NCBI RefSeq assembly: GCF_014648095.1
Contig: NZ_BMQL01000002.1
Location: forward strand, 62,001 to 126,000
Length of the DNA: 64,000 nucleotides
Source: Deinococcus ruber
GTDB taxonomy: Bacteria > Deinococcota > Deinococci > Deinococcales > Deinococcaceae
Direction of reading: 5' to 3'
Shown here piece after piece: positions 44,104-52,619 of this stretch (the first letter of the stretch is position 1; each line of letters opens with the position of its first letter). The notes below the pieces were generated by a model that made no database searches, was not told the DNA's origin, and saw only the letters and a program-made list of their open reading frames with translations. A program made the position numbers and the translations under genes.

Positions 44104-44116
44104 TAAGATGAAGCGC
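44104..44116 (+). promoter_or_regulatory. Leaderless promoter of wecB
   Basis: TAAGAT is followed by 7 bases and GTG 44117. The ATG at 44108 overlaps the box and is a less likely start. Confidence 0.45.
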
Positions 44117-45250
44117 GTGAAACGTATCGTCCTCGCCTTCGGAACCCGCCCGGAAGCCACCAAAATGGCTCCAGTCTATTCAGCGTTGCTGGCCCACGGT
44201 GGCCTGACGCCCCTGATCCTGTCCACCGGGCAGCAGCGCGAACAGCTCGATTCGGCGCTCGCGGTGTTCGGTCTGACTCCCGACCGCGACATGAACGTGA
44301 TGACCGAGCGTCAGACGCTGGCGGGCCTGACGGCCAAAATCGTGCCACAGGCGGGTCAGACACTGCGCGAAATGGAAGCCGATATGGTGCTGGTTCACGG
44401 CGATACCAGCACCAGTTTCTGCGTGGCGCTCTCGGCTTTTTACGAGGGCATTCCGGTGGGCCATGTCGAGGCGGGGCTGCGGAGCGGGTCGCTGTCGGAA
44501 CCTTTTCCCGAGGAGGCCAATCGCCGCCTGACCGCTGTGCTCAGTACGCTCGATTTTGCGCCCACCCCGCTGAGCAAGGCCAATATTCTGCGCGAGGGCA
44601 AGGCAGATGCGGGCGTGATCGTGACCGGACAGACGGCAGTGGACGCGGTGAGGGAGGTGGCAGGCAAGGTGCCGCTGCGTCCGTCCTGGCAGTCGCGGCT
44701 GGACGCCGGGCAGGGGCTGGTGACGGTCACCATGCACCGCCGCGAGAATCTGCCCATGATGTCCGAGATGGCGCGTGCGCTCTCCGACGTGGCGCAGGCG
44801 CATCCGGAACTGCACTTCATCTATCCGGTGCACCTGAATCCGGCGGTGCAGGAAGCGGTTCGCCCGCATCTGTCGGGCCTGAGCAACTTCGAACTGACCG
44901 AACCGCTCGATTACGCCGCGATGGCCCCGCTGATGGCGGCCTCGACGTTGCTCGCCACCGACTCGGGCGGTTTGCAGGAAGAGGGCGCGGCGCTGGGTGT
45001 GCCGGTGGCGGTGCTGAGAAACGTGACCGAGCGCCCCGAGGGGCTGGAAGCGGGCGTGCTGGTGCTGGCGGGGAACGAGGCAGGGCAGATGCGGCGGGTG
45101 TTGCTGGATCTGCTCGCCAGTCCTGTGCGTCTGAATGCCATGCGGGAGGCCCGCAACCCTTACGGTGACGGTCTGGCCGGAACGCGCATCGCGCAGGCGA
45201 TCGGCTGGCATTTCGGCCTGAACGAGCGCCCGCTCGACTGGCAGCCCTGA
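44117..45250 (+). CDS. wecB: UDP-N-acetylglucosamine 2-epimerase (non-hydrolysing)
   Basis: The 377-aa enzyme interconverts UDP-GlcNAc and UDP-ManNAc. It has the opening [67 protein letters not shown] and [18 protein letters not shown]. All belong to the GT-B-like epimerase family. The GTG start follows a TAAGAT box by 7 bases and aligns with the family N-terminus ([14 protein letters not shown]). It is partner to the upstream WecA/TagO-type transferase. Confidence 0.95.
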   Translation: MKRIVLAFGTRPEATKMAPVYSALLAHGGLTPLILSTGQQREQLDSALAVFGLTPDRDMNVMTERQTLAGLTAKIVPQAGQTLREMEADMVLVHGDTSTSFCVALSAFYEGIPVGHVEAGLRSGSLSEPFPEEANRRLTAVLSTLDFAPTPLSKANILREGKADAGVIVTGQTAVDAVREVAGKVPLRPSWQSRLDAGQGLVTVTMHRRENLPMMSEMARALSDVAQAHPELHFIYPVHLNPAVQEAVRPHLSGLSNFELTEPLDYAAMAPLMAASTLLATDSGGLQEEGAALGVPVAVLRNVTERPEGLEAGVLVLAGNEAGQMRRVLLDLLASPVRLNAMREARNPYGDGLAGTRIAQAIGWHFGLNERPLDWQP

Positions 45251-45326
45251 TCGCGCCACCAGCACGTCAGCAGTTTCCCCGGCCAGTTCAGTAGGTTCTT
45301 CCCAGTGGACACTCATACAGCGCCCG

Positions 45327-45338
45327 TAGCATGCCTTC
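45327..45338 (+). promoter_or_regulatory. Leaderless promoter of the exported protein at 45339
   Basis: TAGCAT is followed by 6 bases and ATG. Confidence 0.5.
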
Positions 45339-46109
45339 ATGCTCAATCGCTGTCGTCTCCTGGTCGCTCTCGGTCTTGGCGTGCTGGCTCCGCTCGCTCA
45401 GGCGCAGACGGCCCCTGCTGCCCCTGCTCCCGCCGCCACGTCTTCGGTGCCTTCCGCAGCAGCAAGCCTGTCGTCTGCGTTGGGCGTCGAGGTCAGCGGC
45501 TTCATCAAGGGTCGTCTGGTGCCCTGCCCCAAGGGCCTGAAGCTGGCGAGCAGCGCTGTCTGCCTGTATACCGTCAATACCCTGCCCTCGCTCCGCAGTC
45601 TGCTGCGCGGCAAGCTGGCAGGCCGCACCGTGGGCGACTGGAAGACGACCCCCGGAGATAAATCGGCCAGTCTGCTGCTGAAGGTCAATAATCAGAATGC
45701 CTTTGTGCTGCTCGCTCAGCTCAGCGCCACCGAATCGCTGGTGGTGCTCGACGCCGTGAGCGCCAAAGCGGCGGCAGGAACCGCAGCTCCGGCAGGCGTG
45801 GTCAAAGGGCAGGCGTATGTGCTCGACAGCGACCTGAAGGGTCTGGTCAATGTGGTGGCGCTGGGCGGCGGCACCTTCCGCCTGTCGTCGGTGGGCGGTC
45901 AGGTGATCACGGTCGCCAGCGGCAAGAAAGCCGCCTCGATGCAGAGTGGCAGCGTCGAACTGCCTGCCGCTCCGATCTTCGACGGTAAAAACCTGCTGTT
46001 TCCGCTGGAAGGGCTGCGTTCGATGGCCTGCACTGTCACGCCCGCCGAGAGTGGAGCCACCGTCGCCTGTGGCAGCGCCAGCGCCAGCATTCGCCCGATT
46101 ATCTTTTAA
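45339..46109 (+). CDS. Exported protein of unknown function
   Basis: The 256-aa protein has a signal peptide (residues 1-22, ending LAQAQ), a Pro/Ala/Ser linker (23-45) and a beta-rich mature region with four cysteines (two near residues 66 and 77, two near 230 and 245), possibly disulfide-linked. The last part (PIFDGKNLLFPLEGLRSM) recalls the 'copper amine oxidase N-terminal-like' stalk domain of surface proteins, but weakly. It is followed by a long hairpin and an AT-rich islet. Confidence 0.7.
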   Translation: MLNRCRLLVALGLGVLAPLAQAQTAPAAPAPAATSSVPSAAASLSSALGVEVSGFIKGRLVPCPKGLKLASSAVCLYTVNTLPSLRSLLRGKLAGRTVGDWKTTPGDKSASLLLKVNNQNAFVLLAQLSATESLVVLDAVSAKAAAGTAAPAGVVKGQAYVLDSDLKGLVNVVALGGGTFRLSSVGGQVITVASGKKAASMQSGSVELPAAPIFDGKNLLFPLEGLRSMACTVTPAESGATVACGSASASIRPIIF

Positions 46110-46119
46110 ATCAGCAACG

Positions 46120-46162
46120 CAGGGAGAGCGCCGAAGACTTTGATTCTTCGGCGCTCTCCCTG
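46120..46162 (+). terminator. Perfect 18-bp hairpin after the exported protein gene
   Basis: CAGGGAGAGCGCCGAAGA and its exact complement are separated by 7 nt. No T-run follows. As at 24508, the stem is long, GC-rich and U-poor. Confidence 0.75.
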
Positions 46163-46658
46163 TGCTGTCTCTGAGTGCTGCGGCACGCACGCGGATGTTC
46201 ATTGATATCCGTTTCAGTTCAATCTGGAAAGAGTTACAGATCCAATCCACTCACACGGCAGAAACACAAGAGCTGTGCGGGAAGTGACGACCATCTCGCG
46301 GAACTCTGGATGGTACGGAGACCGACTCAATCGGTATTAAACGGTCATCGGCAGCAGAGAAGCGGCGAAAAAATACATACAGTAGCCTGAAAACCTACCG
46401 GATACACTTCCTGAGAGATTCTGTCATCTGTTGTCGATTGTCCTCGATCAACGCTCTGATTGTTCGGCGCAGACGTGGCGTGTCGGGCCTTCCGACAATT
46501 GAAGCTACGCGGTGCTGTTTTAAGTGTCATGCTGATAGTACGCGACTCCGGGCGACAGATGCCCGCTCGCTGCTTCAACGTGGGTGTTCGCCTATGCCAG
46601 TTCGCCGACTTTGCGGCTTGATCTTGCATCTCATCATGTGGATTCTGGAGGAACTGAA

Positions 46659-46721
46659 ATGCCGCACTACTGTCTACTGATCAGTCCTGATATTCGCTCT
46701 GTAGCGGCTACAGCCCCATAA
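46659..46721 (+). CDS. Possible 20-codon small ORF with SD
   Basis: ATG 46659 follows GGAGGA (46647-46652) by 6 bases and opens MPHYCLLISPDIRSVAATAP. The SD is as good as those of real genes here, but the ORF is short and lies in AT-rich DNA. It could be a true small protein, the remnant of a longer gene, or chance. Confidence 0.25.
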   Translation: MPHYCLLISPDIRSVAATAP

Positions 46722-46867
46722 GTGCGCGTCGCAAACATAAACAGAGGTCGAGCGAAATAGACTTGCTGAAAGTGGAGGAATATAGACATCTTTTTTGCTC
46801 TTCTAAAATACTGAGAAAGCCCCTCTTCGTGTAGTTAGCCTCTCTCATATAATAAGAACACCAAAGA

Positions 46868-46896
46868 TTGACAAATGCATACGAACATATGACAAT
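46868..46896 (+). promoter_or_regulatory. Sigma-70-like promoter of the 46923 gene
   Basis: TTGACA (46868-46873), 17 bp, GACAAT (46891-46896). The ATATGACAATGGCTAAC around the -10 matches the Deinococcus radiation/desiccation response motif at only about 10 of 17 positions, so it is a weak candidate for that site. Another TATAAT lies at 46848. Confidence 0.45.
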
Positions 46897-46922
46897 GGCT
46901 AACAGATGTGCAGGAGGTTAAG

Positions 46923-47342
46923 ATGGCTTATAAAAAGTTGAGCGAACAGGTGCTGTCATTAAGCAACCCGCAGCGCAGTGATACCTTCGTAAAAATCTTT
47001 CGCGGCGCTGTCCGTGATGGCAGGATCGAAGGTGCATATATGCCAGAGCGTTTTACGTTGCCCAAGACCTTCAGTAGACGTGGTGGCGGCGCTGCATATC
47101 AGCGGCAGGCAAAAGAAATGCTGTTCGAGGTGAACTCGGCGTTCGAGCAGTGGTTCGATTCGGTCAACCGTGATCTGGCAGCCAGCCGCAAGGGCGGAAA
47201 GGTCAAGGCGTCGGTCGAAGCGGTCGAGGCCGGATTGGTCGATTTCAAGCAGATGGCGGCGGCGACCCGTCAGAAGATGCAGGCCAGCTATACCAAAGGC
47301 CAGCGACTCGGAAAGTCGCGTGCTGGCAGCCGCAAAAACTGA
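46923..47342 (+). CDS. Lys/Arg-rich protein of unknown function
   Basis: The 139-aa protein starts MAYKKLSEQVLSLSNPQRSD. It is basic and mostly helical by composition, with a central RRGGGAAYQRQAKEML and a basic tail (YTKGQRLGKSRAGSRKN) that could bind nucleic acid. No known family is recognised. It has a strong SD (GCAGGAGG) and a -35/-10 promoter, not a leaderless start, and its own terminator. It lies at the edge of an AT-rich islet, so horizontal origin is possible, though its own codon use looks typical. Confidence 0.75.
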   Translation: MAYKKLSEQVLSLSNPQRSDTFVKIFRGAVRDGRIEGAYMPERFTLPKTFSRRGGGAAYQRQAKEMLFEVNSAFEQWFDSVNRDLAASRKGGKVKASVEAVEAGLVDFKQMAAATRQKMQASYTKGQRLGKSRAGSRKN

Positions 47343-47359
47343 GCTGGCAGCACTGCTGT

Positions 47360-47391
47360 AAACCGGGTCTTGTACAGTCCAGACCCGGTTT
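47360..47391 (+). terminator. Terminator of the 46923 gene
   Basis: A perfect 11-bp stem AAACCGGGTCT / AGACCCGGTTT with a 10-nt loop; the A/T ends make it bidirectional, serving the convergent exonuclease gene too. Confidence 0.85.
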
Positions 47392-47417
47392 CGCTGTTGT
47401 ACCGGAGCAGCGCTGTG

Positions 47418-47996
47418 TTATTTCGCGGCGCTGCTTGCCAGTTCCAGGCGCTGCATCAGTTGCACGAACGCCTCGGCGGTCACGCGCACGTCACCCAGGC
47501 TGCGGTGACGGCCCCCGGCCTCGAATTCCAGCCCCAGGCGCATGGCGAGGGCATCCAGCTTGTGACCGCGCTCGTTCGGAAAAGCCCGGCGCGACAGCTG
47601 AACGGTACACAGCTCGCGGGCAGGCTGCCAGATCAGGCCGTGCCGCCGGGCTGCCGCCCGCATGAACCCGCTGTCGAACGAGATATTGTGCGCCACTACC
47701 GCCGCGCCGCCGACAAATTCCAGAAACTCGGGTAACACACTGTCGAGGCGCGGCGCACCGCGAACCATGCTGTCGCTGATGCCGTGAACGCGCTGGGTGT
47801 ACCAGGGAATTGAAACGCTGTTTCCGGCGGCGTCCTGGGGGTGCACCAGTGTCTGAAACACCTCGCCGTGCAGCACCTGACCACCACGTACCCGCATCGC
47901 CCCGATTTCCACGATGGCGTCGCGCTCGTGGCTGAGGCCAGTGGTTTCCAGGTCGAACACGACATACTCGGCGGCAGGGTCTACAGCGGTTGGCAC
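47418..47996 (-). CDS. DEDDh 3'-5' exonuclease (DnaQ-like)
   Basis: The 192-aa protein has the four acidic residues and histidine of DEDDh nucleases: VFDLETTGL (D, E), [12 protein letters not shown] (D) and [16 protein letters not shown] (H, D). It resembles the DNA polymerase III epsilon subunit or related proofreading/repair exonucleases. It is not fused to a polymerase or helicase. GTG 47996 follows a TACCCT box by 6 bases and sets the start. Confidence 0.9.
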   Translation of the reverse strand: MPTAVDPAAEYVVFDLETTGLSHERDAIVEIGAMRVRGGQVLHGEVFQTLVHPQDAAGNSVSIPWYTQRVHGISDSMVRGAPRLDSVLPEFLEFVGGAAVVAHNISFDSGFMRAAARRHGLIWQPARELCTVQLSRRAFPNERGHKLDALAMRLGLEFEAGGRHRSLGDVRVTAEAFVQLMQRLELASSAAK

Positions 47997-48008
47997 ACCC
48001 TCAGGGTA
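47997..48008 (-). promoter_or_regulatory. Leaderless promoter of the exonuclease gene
   Basis: On the minus strand TACCCT is followed by 6 bases and a GTG start. Confidence 0.5.
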
Positions 48009-48255
48009 GCGCAGCCGGGCAGTCAGGCGTTGTAAGGTCGCACCGATAGTTCTCCGATGGTTCAGGAATCTTCGGTTCTGCCAGGAATCGGCGTGATTCT
48101 GCGGCCTTTCGTTCACGCCCGCGAACACTACTTAAGCAACGCACGAAAGACCGACATGTCTGCCGATATCTCTTAAGCTGGCTGCACAAACACAAAAGAA
48201 CGCAGTGCCGGGATGGTCTCGGCGGCTGTTTCATCTTGGCTTGTGGAGGAATCCT

Positions 48256-49377
48256 ATGTCGCACGTGTCGTCTGTTCGCTTTACTTCTGTTCTGTCTGCC
48301 GCGCTACTCGCCCTTCCGCTGATCGCTGCGCCGTATGCGGCAGCCCAGGCGGTGCCCAACGGCTATCCCGCCGACTACGCCAAAACCATTGACGCCGCCA
48401 AGAAAGAAGGCAAACTGGTCATCTACTCCAGTACCGACCAGGCCAGCGCTACCCCGCTGCTCGACGATTTCAAGAAGGAATACCCCTTCGTGAACGTCGA
48501 ATATCAGGACATCGGCACCTCGCAGCTGTACAGCCGTTTTCTGGCCGAGGCAGCGGCAGGCAGCCCCAGCGCCGATCTGCTGTGGAGCAGCGCGATGGAT
48601 TTGCAGGTGAAGCTTGCTGCCGATGGCTACGCCCTGAGCTACGCCTCGCCCGAAAGCAAGAACTTCGCGCCCGAAAACAGCTATCAGAACATGGCCTTCG
48701 GCACCACGCTCGAACCCGCCGCCCTGATCTACAACAAGCGGCTGGTGAAGGCGGGCGACCTGCCCGCGACCCACGCAGCCTTTGCCAAGCTGCTGAGCGG
48801 CGGCAAGCTGAGCGGCAAACTGGCGACCTGGGACCCCGAGAAGTCGGGCGTGGGCTTTACGCTGATGGAATACGACAACCAGAGCAACAAGGACTTCGGC
48901 GCGGTGTCGCAGGGGCTGGGCAAGGCGCAGGCGGGCCTGTACAGCAGCACCGGGGCGATGCTGGAAAAGGTGGTCAGCGGTGAGGCGCTGTACGGTTACA
49001 ACATCATCGGGAGCTACGCGCTGCTGCGTCAGCAGACGGTGCCCGATCTGGGTATGAAGTTCTGGAAAGACGGCACCATCGCCTTCCAGCGGGTCGCCTT
49101 CATCAACAAGAACGCCAAGGCCCCCAACACCGCCAAGCTGTTCCTGGATTACCTGCTGTCGCGCCGGGGCCAGCTGGTCATGGCGAACAAAGCCCTGATC
49201 TACTCGCTCCGCAGCGACGTGGCGGGCAAGGCCACCCGCACCACCCTGACGCAGCAGGTGGGCGGCGCGGCCAACCTCAAGATCATCGCGGTCGATAAGC
49301 GGCTGCTCGACAACCTGGTTCCGGCTACCCGAAACGCCTTCCTGGACATCTGGCGCAAGAACGTCAAGGGGCAGTAA
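48256..49377 (+). CDS. ABC transporter substrate-binding protein (AfuA/FbpA-type)
   Basis: The 373-aa protein has a signal peptide (residues 1-31) and the type II binding-protein fold of the AfuA/FbpA iron family: KEGKLVIYSSTDQAS, FKKEYPFVNVEYQDIGTSQLYSRF and PSADLLWSSAMDLQ. Members bind Fe3+, phosphorylated sugars or 2-aminoethylphosphonate, so the ligand is open. The SD GTGGAGG sets ATG 48256. It is first of an operon with a fused permease and ATPase, followed by a two-component system. Confidence 0.88.
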   Translation: MSHVSSVRFTSVLSAALLALPLIAAPYAAAQAVPNGYPADYAKTIDAAKKEGKLVIYSSTDQASATPLLDDFKKEYPFVNVEYQDIGTSQLYSRFLAEAAAGSPSADLLWSSAMDLQVKLAADGYALSYASPESKNFAPENSYQNMAFGTTLEPAALIYNKRLVKAGDLPATHAAFAKLLSGGKLSGKLATWDPEKSGVGFTLMEYDNQSNKDFGAVSQGLGKAQAGLYSSTGAMLEKVVSGEALYGYNIIGSYALLRQQTVPDLGMKFWKDGTIAFQRVAFINKNAKAPNTAKLFLDYLLSRRGQLVMANKALIYSLRSDVAGKATRTTLTQQVGGAANLKIIAVDKRLLDNLVPATRNAFLDIWRKNVKGQ

Positions 49378-49397
49378 ATGACGGCAGGGGAGGGAGC

Positions 49398-51116
49398 ATG
49401 ACGGCGCGGCCTTCCAGAGTGCCCGCGTCCGGGGTGGTTCGCCCACCTCTGCCGCTGGGCTGGTGGCTGCTGCTGGCAGCGGTGGCCCTCGCGGTGCTGT
49501 CGCCGCTGCTGCTGTTGCTGTGGCAGAGCCTGCTGAACAATCCGTTCTTTGCTCCGGTCAAGACGGTGGGCGTAGCGGCGTATACCCAGGTGCTCAGCGA
49601 CCCGGCCTTCTGGCGGGCCTTCGGAAACAGCGGCGTGTTGGCCCTCGCCATGATCTTCATCGCGGTGCCGCTGGGTGCGCTGCTGGCCTTCCTGGTCACC
49701 AAGACCGATCTGCCGTTTGCCAAAGTCTTCGAGGTGCTGCTGCTCACGCCGATCTTCGTATCGCCCATCGTGCTGGGCGTGGGCTTCATCGTGTCGCTGG
49801 GGCCGAGCGGTTTTGTCAGCGCGTGGTTCAAGACGCTGTTTCACCTCGATGCTGCGCCCTGGTCGGTGTACACCCTGCCCGCCATCGCGCTGATCGCCGG
49901 TCTGACGCACGTGCCCTACGTGTATCTGTACGTGTCCACGACCATGAAAAACCTCGATGCCAGCCTGGAAGAAGCGGCGCGGCTGAGTGGAGCGGGCGTG
50001 TGGAAGGTGATGACCTCGGTGACGCTGCCGCTGGTGCGCCCGTCGCTGATCTACAGCGCCATGCTGATGCTGTTGCTGGGTTTCGAGATTTTCGGCCTGC
50101 CGCTGGTGCTGGGCGATGCACGCGGCGTCGATGTCATCACGACGTACCTGTACCGCCTGACCGCTATTACCGGCGTGCCCGCGTATGGCCCGATGGCCGT
50201 GGTCGCCATGATCCTGATCTGCATGGCGCTGGTGATCGTGTTCATGCAGCGTGCCCTCACGCGCACCCGGGGCAGCTACGTTTCGCTTGGCTCGAAGGGC
50301 TACCGCGCCGAACGTCTGAAGCTGGGCAATCTGCGCTGGCCGCTGGCGCTGGTCATTTCGGCGTATCTGCTGTACGCGGTGGTCACACCGATGGCGGGTG
50401 TGCTGCTCAGAAGTCTGGTGCGTTCGTGGGGGCCGGGCGTGAATCTGCTCGACGCCCTGACGCTCGCCAACTATCAGGCGATCTTCAATACGCCCGATCT
50501 GGCCCGCAGCGTGCTGAATACTCTGGTGGTGGCGCTGGTGGGCGGCGCGGCGGCAGTGGCGATCTACCTGTTCGTGGCGCTGGGCATTCAGCGTGCGCCC
50601 AAAGGCGTCAGCCGCACGCTCGACTATCTGGCGGGCCTGCCAAGGGCGGTTCCCGGCCTGATCATGGGTCTAGCGCTGTTCTGGCTGTTCATCTTCGTGC
50701 CGGTGCTCAAGCCGATCCGTCCCACGCTGCTCAGTATTGCCATCGCGTACACGATTGTCTGGATGCCTTACGGCGTGCGCCTGATCACGGCGGCGCTGGG
50801 GCAGGTCAGCCGCGATCTGGAAGAGGCCGCCCGCATCAGCGGGGCCACCGCCACCGGAGCGTTTGTGCGGGCCACGCTGCCCGTGCTGCGCCCCGGCCTG
50901 ATCGCCGCGTGGCTGCTGATCTTCATGCAGTTCGTGCGCGAGTATTCCAGCGGCGTGTATCTGCTCAGCCCCGGAACCGAGGTGCTGGGCGCTCAGATCG
51001 TGCAGCTCTGGAGCACCGGAGCGGTCGATGCGATTGCGGCGCTCTCCAGCCTCCAGATCATCATCATCGTGGCCGTGTACGCCATCGCCACGCGCATCGG
51101 GGTTCGTCCGGGCTGA
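49398..51116 (+). CDS. ABC transporter permease, fused double domain
   Basis: The 572-aa protein has twelve membrane helices in two BPD_transp_1 halves (about residues 20-280 and 310-565). Each has a coupling loop: LEEAARLSGAGVWKVMTSVTLPLVRP and LEEAARISGATATGAFVRATLPVLRP. This is the FbpB/ThiP fused-permease design. GGGAGGGAGC precedes the ATG. A palindromic repeat follows, 4 bp after the stop. Confidence 0.92.
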   Translation: MTARPSRVPASGVVRPPLPLGWWLLLAAVALAVLSPLLLLLWQSLLNNPFFAPVKTVGVAAYTQVLSDPAFWRAFGNSGVLALAMIFIAVPLGALLAFLVTKTDLPFAKVFEVLLLTPIFVSPIVLGVGFIVSLGPSGFVSAWFKTLFHLDAAPWSVYTLPAIALIAGLTHVPYVYLYVSTTMKNLDASLEEAARLSGAGVWKVMTSVTLPLVRPSLIYSAMLMLLLGFEIFGLPLVLGDARGVDVITTYLYRLTAITGVPAYGPMAVVAMILICMALVIVFMQRALTRTRGSYVSLGSKGYRAERLKLGNLRWPLALVISAYLLYAVVTPMAGVLLRSLVRSWGPGVNLLDALTLANYQAIFNTPDLARSVLNTLVVALVGGAAAVAIYLFVALGIQRAPKGVSRTLDYLAGLPRAVPGLIMGLALFWLFIFVPVLKPIRPTLLSIAIAYTIVWMPYGVRLITAALGQVSRDLEEAARISGATATGAFVRATLPVLRPGLIAAWLLIFMQFVREYSSGVYLLSPGTEVLGAQIVQLWSTGAVDAIAALSSLQIIIIVAVYAIATRIGVRPG

Positions 51117-51120
51117 AGAC

Positions 51121-51256
51121 GGCTCTGAGCTACGGGCTATGGGCTGAAGCAGACAGAACAAAAACCTGAGAGCTGATCTGTCTGCGTTTCTTCAGCCCAT
51201 TTCCAACTCTGGCTGGTGCGTGGTTGCTCATAGCCCATAGCTCACGGCCCATAGCC
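51121..51256. repeat. Palindromic dispersed element, copy 3
   Basis: Starting GGCTCTGAGCTACGGGCTAT 4 bp after the permease stop, this copy ends in CATAGCCCATAGCTCACGGC and CCATAGCC. The arms match those at 178-314 and 22665-22797. A further internal stem pairs GGGCTGAAGCAGACAG with CTGTCTGC...CAGCCC. It lies between permease and ATPase genes, as copy 2 does. Confidence 0.7.
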
Positions 51257-51282
51257 AACCGCTTTACCCCCAAAGGAGTGTC

Positions 51283-52341
51283 ATGAGTACCCTCGCAATC
51301 GAAAACCTAGGCAAGATTCTGGGTGGCAATACCATCCTGGACGGCCTGAATCTGACGGTCGAAACCGGCGAGATCGTGGCGCTGCTGGGGCCGTCGGGCA
51401 GCGGCAAAACCACGCTGCTGCGCTGTATCAGCGGGCTGGAGTCGCCCGACGCGGGGCGTATCAGCATTGACGGACGCCCGGTGTACGACGCTGCTGCGCG
51501 GGTCAATGTGCCGCCGGAAGGCCGCCAGCTTGGGCTGGTCTTCCAGAGTTACGCGCTGTGGCCGCATAAAACCGTTTCTCAGAACGTGGCCTTCGGGCTG
51601 GAGCAGCGCAGAGTTCCCCGCTCCGACATCGCTGTGCGGGTGGCGAAGGTGCTGGACGAGATCGGGTTGGGGGCGCTGGGGGAGCGCTATCCCGGTCAGC
51701 TGTCGGGCGGGCAACAGCAGCGCGTGTCGCTGGCCCGCGCCTTCGTGACCGAACCCGTGCTGCTGCTGCTCGACGAGCCGCTCAGCAATCTGGACGCCAA
51801 GCTGCGCGAACATGCCCGTGCGTGGCTGCGGGAAGCGCTCAAGGCCAGCGGCAAGACCGCCATCTTCGTGACGCACGACCAGTCGGAGGCGATGGCGATT
51901 GCCGACCGGGTTGCCATTCTGCGTGGCGGCAAGCTGGCCCAGTACGCCCCGCCCGAAACCGTCTATGATCACCCGAATTCGCTGTTCGTGGCCGACTTTA
52001 TCGGCAACCCGAACATCATGGACGCCGCTGCGGTCAGCACCGAAGGCAAGCGGGTGCGCGTGAGCGTGAACGGGGCCACCCTGGAAGGCATGGGCGTTCA
52101 CGACGCCGAACTGGGCGGCAAGGTGCGGGCGGTCATCCGGCAGGAACATCTGGAACTGGGACAGCCCGGCGGTGAAAACACCTTCCCGGCCCGCCACGTG
52201 AACTCGATTTTTCTGGGGCCGGTGTGGGAACACTGGGTCGAAGTCGGCTCGGACAGGCTGCGTTTTCACAGCCCGCAGAAGGTGACGGGGGAGATGTTGA
52301 CGATGCATGTGCCTGTGGAGAAGTTGTTGGTGTTTCATTAA
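51283..52341 (+). CDS. ABC transporter ATP-binding protein (FbpC/PotA-type)
   Basis: The 352-aa ATPase has Walker [10 protein letters not shown], the Q-loop [11 protein letters not shown], the signature [14 protein letters not shown], Walker [14 protein letters not shown] and the H-loop [13 protein letters not shown]-like C-terminal domain starts near residue 280. It powers the upstream permease. The SD AAAGGAG precedes the ATG. An 88-bp tandem repeat begins 1 bp after its stop. Confidence 0.93.
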   Translation: MSTLAIENLGKILGGNTILDGLNLTVETGEIVALLGPSGSGKTTLLRCISGLESPDAGRISIDGRPVYDAAARVNVPPEGRQLGLVFQSYALWPHKTVSQNVAFGLEQRRVPRSDIAVRVAKVLDEIGLGALGERYPGQLSGGQQQRVSLARAFVTEPVLLLLDEPLSNLDAKLREHARAWLREALKASGKTAIFVTHDQSEAMAIADRVAILRGGKLAQYAPPETVYDHPNSLFVADFIGNPNIMDAAAVSTEGKRVRVSVNGATLEGMGVHDAELGGKVRAVIRQEHLELGQPGGENTFPARHVNSIFLGPVWEHWVEVGSDRLRFHSPQKVTGEMLTMHVPVEKLLVFH

Positions 52342-52342
52342 C

Positions 52343-52545
52343 CAGGACCAGAGACGCACTGACGCCAGCAAGAGAGAGGGAGGGGCCGCCCCCGACTGAT
52401 ATTGCCACCAAAGCTCTAGCGGCCAACCATCAGGAACAGAGACACGCCACTGCCAGCAAGAGAGAGGGAGGGGCCGCCCCCGACCGAGATTGCCACCAAA
52501 GCTCCAGCGGCCAACCATCAGGAACACAGACGCGCCACCGCCAGC
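52343..52545. repeat. Tandem 88-bp direct repeat (two copies plus partial third)
   Basis: Units at 52343-52430 and 52431-52518 are identical at about 78 of 88 positions; a third starts at 52519 and fades after about 27 bp. Each unit contains AGAGAGAGGGAGGGGCCGCC and the inverted pair GGCCGC...GCGGCC (about 27 nt apart). It fills the gap between the ATPase gene and the sensor kinase gene. Confidence 0.85.
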
Positions 52546-52619
52546 GCCCAGCAACCCAAACACTTGCCCCGCGCCCCGCAGAGCCTCTAGCCCCGTCCCA
52601 TCTGAGAGAATCTGACATC

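Larger units (their letters stand above)
46163..46922. other. AT-rich intergenic islet without a recognisable gene
   Basis: This 760-bp stretch is clearly lower in GC than its surroundings, especially 46750-46910. Neither strand has a convincing protein: open frames of 80-94 codons exist but have no recognisable family and unbalanced composition. It contains a 20-codon ORF with a good SD at 46659 and the promoter of the gene at 46923. It may be a degraded import or house a non-coding RNA; I cannot tell which. Confidence 0.6.

Noticed and set aside
44108..44110. ATG 44108 as wecB start
   Set aside because: It overlaps the TAAGAT box; GTG 44117 has the 7-base spacing seen in other genes and matches the family N-terminus.
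46163..46922. Insertion sequence remnant in the AT-rich islet
   Set aside because: No terminal inverted repeats, target duplication or transposase-like motif could be seen.
52343..52545. Tandem repeat as a CRISPR array
   Set aside because: The 88-bp units are contiguous with no spacers, differ from each other, and no cas gene is nearby.
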